NCBI GenBank assembly: GCA_038534195.1
Contig: JBCAXE010000004.1
Coordinates: forward strand, 1-64,000
Source of the DNA: JAJFFW01 sp038534195
Lineage (GTDB): Bacteria > Pseudomonadota > Alphaproteobacteria > Caulobacterales > Parvularculaceae
Direction: 5' to 3'
Length of the DNA: 64,000 nucleotides
Below are positions 41,722 to 48,478 of this stretch, in pieces; the stretch's first letter is position 1, and the number at the start of each line of letters is the position of its first letter. Under the pieces are notes generated by a model, which had not been told where the DNA came from, searched no databases, and saw only the letters and a list, made by a program, of their open reading frames with translations. A program made the translations under genes and the position numbers.

Positions 41722-41811
41722 CCAGATGACTCCTCTTTGCCCGCTTGGGTTCTACAAGCGTGGCGATATTAAATTGCTCGCTCGTAAAGACTAGAGACCC
41801 TGTCCAAAATG

Positions 41812-42534
41812 TCATTTTCCGGGTGATAGGGCGGGCGCCGCAGCGTCGTGCGTCGGCCCGAAGATCTCCTCAAACGCCCTGCGCAGGGCGTCGTCGGCGT
41901 CGTCCATGGTCACCGGCAAGCCGAGATCCACAAGGCTCGTGACGCCGAGACCCGGCTCGTCGATGCCGCATGGGACGACGCCGCTGAAATGGCTGAGGTC
42001 AGGCTCCACATTCAGGGATATCCCGTGAAAACTAATCCAGTGGCGCAGGCGCACGCCGATGGCCGCGATCTTGTCTTCGCGCTGGGGCTCGCCAGGCGCG
42101 GTGCGGTCGACCCATACGCCGACACGGTCGTCGCGCCGTTCGCCGTCCACATTGAACCGCGCCAGCGCCGCAATGATCCACGCTTCAAGCGTCGCCACAA
42201 AGACGCGCACGTCCCGTCCACGTTTACGTAGGTCGAGCATCGCGTAAGCGACCCGCTGACCTGGACCGTGATACGTGTATTGGCCGCCGCGCGCTGACTT
42301 ATAAACCGGGAAGTGCGGGTTGCGCAGATCGCCCGTTTTTGCGCTCGTCCCAGCGGTATAAAGAGGCGGGTGTTCCAGGAGCCAGACGAGCTCGTCGGCC
42401 TCATCCGCGCGCATCGCGGCCACGTGCGCCTCCATGGCGTTAACGGCTTGTTCATAGTCTACAAGCTCATCCGAATGCGCCCATCCGACCGATAGATCGC
42501 CTTGTCGGCTCGCGATTAACGACGGTCTAACCAA
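41812..42534 (-). CDS. lipB: Octanoyl-[acyl-carrier-protein]:protein octanoyltransferase
   Basis: A 240-residue enzyme that moves octanoate from ACP to lipoyl domains, the first step of lipoate synthesis. Signature parts are RGGQYTYHGPGQ, KIAAIGVRLRHWISFHG with the catalytic lysine, and VPCGIDEPGLGVTSL with the catalytic cysteine. The start appears to be TTG at 42534; no strong ribosome-binding site is seen, so the exact start is uncertain. Its product serves enzymes such as pyruvate dehydrogenase, whose E1 alpha gene is at 61622. Confidence 0.93.
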   Translation of the reverse strand: MVRPSLIASRQGDLSVGWAHSDELVDYEQAVNAMEAHVAAMRADEADELVWLLEHPPLYTAGTSAKTGDLRNPHFPVYKSARGGQYTYHGPGQRVAYAMLDLRKRGRDVRVFVATLEAWIIAALARFNVDGERRDDRVGVWVDRTAPGEPQREDKIAAIGVRLRHWISFHGISLNVEPDLSHFSGVVPCGIDEPGLGVTSLVDLGLPVTMDDADDALRRAFEEIFGPTHDAAAPALSPGK

Positions 42535-42586
42535 AATCGGGCAAGCTCCTCACCAGTTGCGTGAAAAAGGGGCGGCCCTCCAGTCT

Positions 42587-42820
42587 ATGGCCTCGGTCAA
42601 TGATATAGAAGTCGAACTCACTATTATTGTGGGGAGCGCTGAAATGCCGCTGGAGCGCCTGTTGTCCCTGGGCCGCGGCGCGGTGATCCCGATCGGCGGC
42701 GATGGCTCGCAACCCCTGAAGATTCTCGCCAACGGTCTGCCCGTGGGGCAGGGGCGCGTGCTCTTGGACGGCGAGCGCGTCAATGTCGAGGTCGCGCCCG
42801 CAGACGCCGTCTACGTCTGA
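42587..42820 (+). CDS. FliN-like SpoA-domain protein (orphan)
   Basis: A 77-residue protein beginning at ATG 42587 and consisting of one SpoA/surface-presentation domain (VELTIIVGSAEMPLERLLSL, GRGAVIPI, ILANGLPVGQGRVLLDGERVNVEV). This matches the C-terminal part of flagellar switch protein FliN and of type III secretion C-ring proteins. No flagellar gene is in sight. It may be a short fliN in a scattered flagellar set or an unrelated SpoA protein. It is divergent from lipB. Confidence 0.75.
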   Translation: MASVNDIEVELTIIVGSAEMPLERLLSLGRGAVIPIGGDGSQPLKILANGLPVGQGRVLLDGERVNVEVAPADAVYV

Positions 42821-42876
42821 CCCGCAAGATCAATGAATTAGGGCTTGAGAGTGGCGCGCGAGCCTGCTATTTCCGC

Positions 42877-42906
42877 CGCTCGCTCAAAACACCTCATTTG
42901 CGAGCG
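42877..42906 (+). promoter_or_regulatory. Hairpin just upstream of tRNA-Leu
   Basis: CGCTCGC and GCGAGCG form a seven-base-pair stem with a 16-base loop ending nine bases before the tRNA. It may mark the end of the FliN-like transcript or a processing site. No T tract follows. Confidence 0.3.
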
Positions 42907-42915
42907 AATACAAGT

Positions 42916-43002
42916 GCGGCCGTGGCGGAATTGGTAGACGCGCAGCGTTGAGGTCGCTGTCCGGTAACACGGGTGGAAGTTCGAGTCTTCTCGGCCGCAC
43001 CA
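42916..43002 (+). tRNA. tRNA-Leu (anticodon GAG)
   Basis: An 87-base class II tRNA with encoded CCA. The acceptor stem pairs GCGGCCG with CGGCCGC. The anticodon stem CAGCG/CGCTG encloses the loop TTGAGGT, giving anticodon GAG for CUC/CUU leucine codons. A long variable arm follows, then the T arm GGAAGTTCGAGTCTTC. Confidence 0.95.
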
Positions 43003-43753
43003 TTAATTCGAGCCCGCCCGTCATAGGAACGCCGCTCAACGATACGAGTTCGCCTCATCCTTCGTCCTTTGCGCGCTTTGATCCGCGCGTTCGCGTGGTC
43101 AATTCTGGATATCCGCGCGTCCGCGTGGTCAATTCTGGATAAATGCGAGTTCAAAAAGGTCTCGCTGAAACGAGTCATTGACCTACCAGATGCTGCGCCT
43201 GCGAACAGAATTTCTGTTCCAATTTAAATTTAAGAATCCGGGCGTTTTCTTTCGATTGTTTGGATCACCCTTTTGATAAAAATTTATGCTCATTATACTG
43301 AGCGATAGAAAACCATTGACGTATTCTTCGCAATGGTTGCAGCTTTATGTTGCGAGAGTTGCCTTTCACGATACAAATCTCCATATTTAGCCTGGCCGCG
43401 GTAAGAACGGCGGTTCCAATTTTTTCAAGTGAACGATTGATAATCTTCCAACGATCGGAAGTGTTATTCTGCATTCTCAGTACACATCATGTTGACATAA
43501 CCAACAAGTCGTTAGATAGAAAATATGTTGCAAAGTCTTGCAGCTCACCTGATCGGATCCTTTTTGCTCGTGGTTTCCGAAACGGTTTATGGGAGAGAAA
43601 TGGGATACCACAATTAGCGTACGGCGGTGATCAATTGGTCGCCGCCGCGTGATTTGCGAAGGACCTTGTCTTCGTAGATGACGGCTTCGTGCACTCACAT
43701 TTCACGCATAGACGATGTGACAAGTGTATCGCTTGATCATACGGAGAGAAAAC
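43003..43753. other. Gene-poor AT-rich stretch downstream of tRNA-Leu
   Basis: About 750 bases without a convincing gene. They contain a 30-bp tandem repeat (43081-43140) and are clearly more AT-rich than the surroundings from 43180 on. Short open frames of 70-100 codons exist on both strands, but none has a good ribosome-binding site or a recognisable domain. The position beside a tRNA makes decayed mobile DNA possible. Confidence 0.5.
43081..43140 (+). repeat. Two copies of a 30-bp direct repeat
   Basis: Bases 43081-43110 and 43111-43140 are adjacent copies differing at one position (T/C at the eleventh base). Each contains CGTGGTCAATTCTGGAT. They lie about 80 bases after tRNA-Leu. Two copies without spacers do not make a CRISPR array. 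Confidence 0.9.
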
Positions 43754-45475
43754 TTGACAAAATTCCACTCAAAATTTTCTAAAGCGCTTGCATGCGCTGT
43801 AGCGGCTGCGCCGCTCATTGCAGCCGCGCCGGCTTTCGCGCAAGAAGATACGTCGCAGAAGTTTACGGACATCCAAAAACTCGGCTATCTCGGTCAGACG
43901 AGTAAGTCTGAATTGACGCAAAGCGTCATCGCGCGCCTGAATGCGCAAACGACAGCGCCTGCGTTGGAGACGACAGCCGACCGGTTCATCTTCTGGCACA
44001 ATGTGCTCCTGGACTCGATCGCGCTCGATCATACGGGTTCTGACGAGTTTGGCGGTTTGCCGCCGTTCGTTCAGGGCGGCCCCGGCCGGACAAGCCGCGC
44101 TTTGGCCATGGTCCAAATCGCAGTTTATGACGCCATGAACGCGTTTGAGCGTGAATTCTTCAACTACAATAATGGTGTTCCACGTGCGCGTAACGCGTCG
44201 ATGGATGTGGCGATAGCGTTTGCTTCTTTTGAGATGCAACGCGCATTGTTCCCATGGCGGGAAGACGTGCTCACCAGCATCTTTGAATCGGATCTCGATC
44301 AGATCGGTCTCGCCACCACTGATCGCGAATTCCTGAATGGTCGCCGCGTTGGCGTTAGAGCGGCGCGGGCGATGTTGCGCGCACGGTCGAATGACAATTC
44401 AACTGACGCGGAACCGTCATTCGGCGACGGCGGACGCGTTGCTGACGGTACGGCTACATTCCGTGGCGGCAACGTCAATGACGGAGCCGTCAGCCCGTTC
44501 GACTGGACGCCTGACCCCAACACGCCGGAGTTCGACGTCCTGAACTTTAACGTGTCGCTCGGCGCGTTCTGGGGCGGCGTGACGCCGTTCACGCTCTCCT
44601 CTGGCGATCAATTCCGTATTCCGCCTCCACCGGAGCCGGGTTCTGAGGAATATATCGCGGCCTATAATCAGGTTGCAGCGCGTGGTGGTTCACCGGAAAA
44701 TGTGAACACGCCGTCGACCTCAACGCCAGCGACGCGTTTCAATGGCAACTACTGGGGTTACGATGCGGTGCCGCTTCTGGGTACGCCGCCTCGTGCTTAT
44801 AACCAGTACGCTATCGGCGTCATTCTGCAGGAACTCGGTTGCGATGATCCGAACGATATTCTCGTTGACGATCCGGAGTCGTGTGATGCGGATCCGATGG
44901 ACATCGCGCGTCCGATCGCCATGGTCAATGCTGCGATCGGCGACACTGGCGTCGCCGCTTGGGACAGTAAGTACTTCTACAATTACTGGCGTCCCGTGAC
45001 CGGTATTCGCATTGATGACGGCGTTGCTGATACGCAAGTCGATCCCACCTGGGACCCAGTGGGGGCGTCTATCATCAATGTCGAGCTGCCTGACGGCGAG
45101 GACTTTATTCGTCCGACCCCGCCATTCCCGGCGTATCCATCAGGTCACGCGACATTCGGCGCTGTGACGATGCAAATCCTCGCAGACTTCTTCGGCGACG
45201 ACACGCCTTATACGTGGGTCTCCGACGAATATAACGGCGAGGGCGTCGATCCGAGCGGCACGCCGCGTCCGCTGGTTCCGATCTTGTTCAATACGTTGAC
45301 CGATGCGCAAATTTCAAATGGGATTAGTCGCATCGATAACGGCGTACATTGGGCTTATGACGATACGCAAGGTCAGGCGCTTGGTGAAAATATCGCCAGT
45401 TGGATTTTGAACGACATTCGCGCGTTCCAGCCTGTAAGGGAACGTCGCCCGGAAGGTCTTCGCGATTCGGAGTAA
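43754..45475 (+). CDS. Exported vanadium-dependent haloperoxidase / PAP2-family protein
   Basis: A 573-residue protein. TTG at 43754 is chosen because GGAGAG lies just upstream and a good signal peptide then follows (cleavage at AFA-QE). The vanadate-binding signature is complete: KYFYNYWRP (Lys406, Arg413), PSGH (462-465) and SRIDNGVHWAYD (Arg526, His532). It matches the K-x6-RP, PSGH, SR-x5-H-x3-D pattern of vanadium haloperoxidases and related acid phosphatases. Haloperoxidases oxidise halide with hydrogen peroxide; a bromide or chloride preference, or phosphatase activity instead, cannot be decided. It is monocistronic, closed by a terminator. Confidence 0.85.
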   Translation: MTKFHSKFSKALACAVAAAPLIAAAPAFAQEDTSQKFTDIQKLGYLGQTSKSELTQSVIARLNAQTTAPALETTADRFIFWHNVLLDSIALDHTGSDEFGGLPPFVQGGPGRTSRALAMVQIAVYDAMNAFEREFFNYNNGVPRARNASMDVAIAFASFEMQRALFPWREDVLTSIFESDLDQIGLATTDREFLNGRRVGVRAARAMLRARSNDNSTDAEPSFGDGGRVADGTATFRGGNVNDGAVSPFDWTPDPNTPEFDVLNFNVSLGAFWGGVTPFTLSSGDQFRIPPPPEPGSEEYIAAYNQVAARGGSPENVNTPSTSTPATRFNGNYWGYDAVPLLGTPPRAYNQYAIGVILQELGCDDPNDILVDDPESCDADPMDIARPIAMVNAAIGDTGVAAWDSKYFYNYWRPVTGIRIDDGVADTQVDPTWDPVGASIINVELPDGEDFIRPTPPFPAYPSGHATFGAVTMQILADFFGDDTPYTWVSDEYNGEGVDPSGTPRPLVPILFNTLTDAQISNGISRIDNGVHWAYDDTQGQALGENIASWILNDIRAFQPVRERRPEGLRDSE

Positions 45476-45524
45476 TGCCGTATCGGCCTTAACATTCAAT
45501 TCTTTTTGAATGTGTGAATATTGA

Positions 45525-45556
45525 AGATGCCGCTCCTTCTGGGGAGCGGCATCTTT
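45525..45556 (+). terminator. Intrinsic terminator after the haloperoxidase-like gene
   Basis: AGATGCCGCTCC pairs perfectly with GGAGCGGCATCT around a six-base loop and is followed by TT. It lies 50 bases after the stop codon. Confidence 0.8.
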
Positions 45557-45711
45557 GCGCGTAAATAAACCGCCAAGTCGGCGGCGCCCCCTAAAGCGTT
45601 TCGGTTATTAAAAGTGTTGTGCAAAACAGTAATTTGCTTCGCTGGTCATTGCCGATAGGATGCGTAGGGAAGATTTAGAATTTTATGGGGACTGTGATTG
45701 TGGAGAAAGTA

Positions 45712-46293
45712 ATGAAGTACCTCGCTTGCTTGGGTTCGTTGGTTTTGTTGGCCTCATGCGGTGGTGCGAGTGATGAAAGTTCGGCGCCTGATGCGACTGC
45801 CGATCAAGTCACTGACGCGCCGGCACAAGATGCGAAGTCGGAAAAGGACGAACCTAAGTACACGCGCCAGGACGTACCCGGTTCGGTGATTGGTCGCGAA
45901 GTCGCTGAGGTGACGCTCGATGAAATCAAGCCGGCCTTTACAACGGAGACTGTCACTAAACTCAATGCGATTGTGAAGCGATCGCTCACCGTCTCGACGG
46001 AATACTCAAGAACGGTGAAGTCAATCCGCCGCGCAGTCGCCGCCGCGGCTGAGACGGACGCGACTGCTGTTGAAAAGGACGCTGCGCAGGAAGGCATTGA
46101 TCAGTTGCGCGCCTGGCATGAGACGGCGGTGGCCGCAAAAGCGGATATGGACGAAGCAGCTGCGACGCTTGAGGCGAGCGACGAAAGCTACAGCGAAGAG
46201 CTTCTGGCGGGCATGGTGAAATATGTCACCGACGTGGAGAAATCGATCAGTGCAGAGATTTCTACGCTGACGGAGAAGCTTAACGCTGCGTAA
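45712..46293 (+). CDS. Predicted lipoprotein of unknown function
   Basis: A 193-residue protein. ATG at 45712 follows GGAGAAAG by about six bases and places the lipobox (LLASC) 16 residues in. After a low-complexity Asp/Ala/Ser/Glu linker, the mature part is mostly alpha-helical, Ala/Glu/Lys/Thr-rich and likely coiled coil. No family is recognised. It has its own strong terminator. Confidence 0.65.
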   Translation: MKYLACLGSLVLLASCGGASDESSAPDATADQVTDAPAQDAKSEKDEPKYTRQDVPGSVIGREVAEVTLDEIKPAFTTETVTKLNAIVKRSLTVSTEYSRTVKSIRRAVAAAAETDATAVEKDAAQEGIDQLRAWHETAVAAKADMDEAAATLEASDESYSEELLAGMVKYVTDVEKSISAEISTLTEKLNAA

Positions 46294-46326
46294 CGAAGGC
46301 GCAGCGCGCTTTTAATCATGATACGG

Positions 46327-46361
46327 AAAACAGGACGACCACACGGTCGTCCTGTTTTTTT
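46327..46361 (+). terminator. Intrinsic terminator after the lipoprotein gene
   Basis: A 14-bp perfect stem (AAAACAGGACGACC / GGTCGTCCTGTTTT) with a four-base loop runs into seven T. It may work in both directions and isolates the methionine operon from upstream transcription. Confidence 0.92.
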
Positions 46362-46448
46362 ACGTTAGTTCGTTGGTGCTGACCATCTGCAGTGCACAGG
46401 CCGCATTTCGGCGGTGAGTGCAAAATCTCAAAAATCCAAAATTTTTAG

Positions 46449-46476
46449 TTGACTCTGCTTTTTGGCATTGTATCTA
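46449..46476 (+). promoter_or_regulatory. Promoter of the SAM-controlled methionine operon
   Basis: TTGACT and TATCTA with a 16-base spacer. The expected transcription start (about 46483) lies right at the 5' edge of the riboswitch, as is usual for SAM-II elements, which strengthens both calls. Confidence 0.6.
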
Positions 46477-46485
46477 TCGATGTAA

Positions 46486-46544
46486 CGCGCCGATTTGAAC
46501 CCTTCAGCTTGCGGGCGCGAAATAAATCACGCTAAAGCGAAGGG
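46486..46544 (+). promoter_or_regulatory. SAM-II riboswitch
   Basis: The element fits the compact H-type pseudoknot of SAM-II. P1 pairs CGCGCC (46486-46491) with GGCGCG (46514-46519). The loop bases CCCTTC (46500-46505) pair with GAAGGG (46539-46544) to make the pseudoknot. The conserved single-stranded segments are in place: GATTTG after the first strand, GCTTGC before the second, AATAAAT and CGCTAAAG in the 3' part. SAM-II elements are found mainly in Alphaproteobacteria before methionine and SAM synthesis genes and turn them off when SAM is bound. Here metB and an aspartate kinase-homoserine dehydrogenase gene lie downstream. Confidence 0.87.
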
Positions 46545-46574
46545 TGGAAACAACGCGATAGTTCTCCACGCTTC
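46539..46574 (+). promoter_or_regulatory. Hairpin that competes with the riboswitch pseudoknot
   Basis: GAAGGGTGGA (46539-46548) can pair with TCCACGCTTC (46565-46574) at nine of ten positions. The first six bases are the same ones used by the pseudoknot, so the two structures exclude each other. It may be part of the expression platform; the T-rich sequence that follows (CGATTTATTTC) is weak for a terminator. Confidence 0.45.
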
Positions 46575-46634
46575 CGATTTATTTCACCCCGCACGACTTA
46601 AGACACGGCGCACGAATTGAGGCGTTGTGAACGT

Positions 46635-47252
46635 ATGTCGTTTGCTATTTTACATGGCTGGACAGCCGCCGTCGCGGCCGCTGCGGAGGCGGAAATCGCC
46701 GCTGCGAGCGCGGCCGCGTCGCCGCTGATTTCCACTGAAATCATTGTTGCGGGCGTCGCCGTGCTCGTCTCGTTCTTCTCGCTTCTGACGACTATCGCCT
46801 TCGCTTTGAGGCAAGGGCGCTCATCGGCCATAGCGTCAAGTTTCGCCTTAATGGCGCAGGCCGAAGCGATGCTGAAGGACGTTCCAAGCGCGCTGAAATT
46901 CCATGGCGTCAGCGACGAGGACCTCCGCCGCGCCGGCATAACGCCTGAAGAATTTGTCTACCTCGTCGTCAATTTCACCGGGGCGGGCGTGCTTTACCGC
47001 ATGTCTGAACCGGACAGCACGGCCCCGTTCCAAAAGGGCTCCTATCGCTATGTGATGCTGAGCCAACCCGCGACGCAGCGCGCTTGGCCGTTACTTCGAA
47101 AGCTGATCAACCCGGAGATCGGTTCTTACGGCAAGCGCATCGAAGCCACGTTGAAACTCATCGAGAGCGACGCCGCTAACGCGACCGCTGATCAGAATAC
47201 TCCAAGCCCCGAGACGTCCCACCCAGTTCAACCCCCGAAAGGAGCCGCCTAA
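46635..47252 (+). CDS. Membrane protein of unknown function, first gene of the SAM-II-controlled operon
   Basis: A 205-residue protein starting at ATG 46635, with GAGG 12 bases upstream. Residues 10-35 are an Ala-rich amphipathic stretch, 37-58 one transmembrane helix (TEIIVAGVAVLVSFFSLLTT), and the rest a soluble helical domain with ITPEEFVYLVVNFTGAGVLYRM and QRAWPLLRKLI. The end is Thr/Pro/Ser-rich. I do not recognise the family. The stop overlaps the metB start (TAATG), so it is translationally coupled to metB and shares its control by SAM. This suggests a role linked to sulfur amino acids, but nothing direct shows it. Confidence 0.65.
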   Translation: MSFAILHGWTAAVAAAAEAEIAAASAAASPLISTEIIVAGVAVLVSFFSLLTTIAFALRQGRSSAIASSFALMAQAEAMLKDVPSALKFHGVSDEDLRRAGITPEEFVYLVVNFTGAGVLYRMSEPDSTAPFQKGSYRYVMLSQPATQRAWPLLRKLINPEIGSYGKRIEATLKLIESDAANATADQNTPSPETSHPVQPPKGAA

Positions 47253-48460
47253 TGTCTATCGCTCGCCATCCCGAAACCGCCGCCGCCGCAATCGGCGTTA
47301 GCGCGGACGAACATCATCGTTCCGTTGCGCCCGCGCTGCACCTCACATCCACATTCGCATGGCGTAATTTCGATGCGAAGCCGGAATACAGTTATTCGCG
47401 GTCTGAAAACCCCACGCGCGCGACGCTCGCCAGCGCCTTGGCCGAGCTCGAAGGCGCCGCCAGCGGGATCATCACGTCGAGCGGCATCGCCGCCGTCGAT
47501 CTTGTTCTGTGTCTCTTATCGCCGGGCGACACGATCGTGGCCCCGACGAACTGTTACGGCGGCGTTTATCGACTGCTGTCGGCGCGCGCGGCTAAACAAC
47601 AATTCAATGTGGTCTTTGTTGATCAGACGGATGACGCAGCGCTCAACGAAGCTTTGGCGGCGAAACCGAAATTGTTACTGATCGAGACGCCAAGCAATCC
47701 GCTGCTTTGCATCACCGATATCGACAAGTGTGTCGCCGCCGCGCATAAAGTGGGTGCGCTCGTCGTCGCCGACAACACATTCATGTCGCCGGCGTTGCAA
47801 AAACCGATTTCGTTCGGCTGCGATATCGTCATTCATTCGACGACGAAGTTTATCAACGGCCACAGCGATATTGTCGGCGGGGCCGTCCTGACGAAAACCG
47901 CTGACCTTGGCGAAGAACTCACATGGTGGGCGAACTGCACAGGCGTCGGGGGTGCGCCGTTCGATTGTTATCTGGCGCTGCGCGGCTTGCGCACGCTCTT
48001 TGCGCGCATCGAGCGCCAACAGGCGACGACGGCTGCTTTTGTCGACGCGTTGCAGAGCCGTCCGGAGGTGAAGAAAATCTACTATCCTGGGCTTACGAGC
48101 CATCCGGGCTATGAGATCGCTGCGCGCCAGCAGAAAGGTTTCGGCTCCATGCTGAGCGTTGAGTTTAACGACGATGTCGATGTGCTTCGCCTGTTGCCCA
48201 GCTTTAATATTTTCTCCACGGCGGAGTCGCTTGGCGGCTTTGAAAGCCTGACCTGTATTCCCGCCGCGATGACCCATGCGTCGATGCCGCCGGAGGCGCG
48301 CAAAGTGGCCGGAATCGCGGACACGCTTGTGCGGTTCTCGATCGGTCAGGAGCATGCGGAGGATCTGATTGGGGATGTCTTTGGCGCCCTTGATCAGTTA
48401 AAGGTTTCCTCCGTGAGGGATATTAATTTTTCGGGCAACGCCCGAAAACAGGTTGCGTAA
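47252..48460 (+). CDS. metB: Cystathionine gamma-synthase (trans-sulfuration PLP enzyme)
   Basis: A 402-residue enzyme that joins an activated homoserine with cysteine to form cystathionine. The PLP lysine lies in IHSTTKFINGHSDIVGG, and YSRSENPTRATL, NCYGGVYRL and LLIETPSNPLL are family hallmarks. The segment WWANCTGVGGAPFDCYLALRGLRTL and the close FVDQTDDAALNEALAAKPKL pattern look more like enterobacterial/xanthomonad MetB than the MetZ sulfhydrylase common in Alphaproteobacteria. A sulfhydrylase activity is not excluded. It overlaps the upstream gene and precedes the aspartate kinase-homoserine dehydrogenase gene by 18 bases. Confidence 0.9.
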   Translation: MSIARHPETAAAAIGVSADEHHRSVAPALHLTSTFAWRNFDAKPEYSYSRSENPTRATLASALAELEGAASGIITSSGIAAVDLVLCLLSPGDTIVAPTNCYGGVYRLLSARAAKQQFNVVFVDQTDDAALNEALAAKPKLLLIETPSNPLLCITDIDKCVAAAHKVGALVVADNTFMSPALQKPISFGCDIVIHSTTKFINGHSDIVGGAVLTKTADLGEELTWWANCTGVGGAPFDCYLALRGLRTLFARIERQQATTAAFVDALQSRPEVKKIYYPGLTSHPGYEIAARQQKGFGSMLSVEFNDDVDVLRLLPSFNIFSTAESLGGFESLTCIPAAMTHASMPPEARKVAGIADTLVRFSIGQEHAEDLIGDVFGALDQLKVSSVRDINFSGNARKQVA

Positions 48461-48478
48461 AAACAGGGCAGGCGACGT

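Larger units (their letters stand above)
46294..46634 (+). other. Non-coding region with terminator, promoter and riboswitch
   Basis: No gene. From left to right it holds a terminator (46327-46361), a promoter (46449-46476), a SAM-II riboswitch (46486-46544) and a downstream hairpin (46539-46574). About 60 further bases lead to the first gene of the operon. Confidence 0.8.

Noticed and set aside
41332..41772. Open frames opposite the acidic EF-hand gene
   Set aside because: They are Ser/Ala or Arg/Leu low-complexity shadows of the Glu/Pro/Ala linker on the other strand.
43081..43140. Possible CRISPR array
   Set aside because: There are only two adjacent copies with no spacer and no cas genes in view.
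43265..43474. 69-codon minus-strand frame as a transposase remnant
   Set aside because: Composition is plausible but no transposase motif, terminal repeat or ribosome-binding site could be identified.
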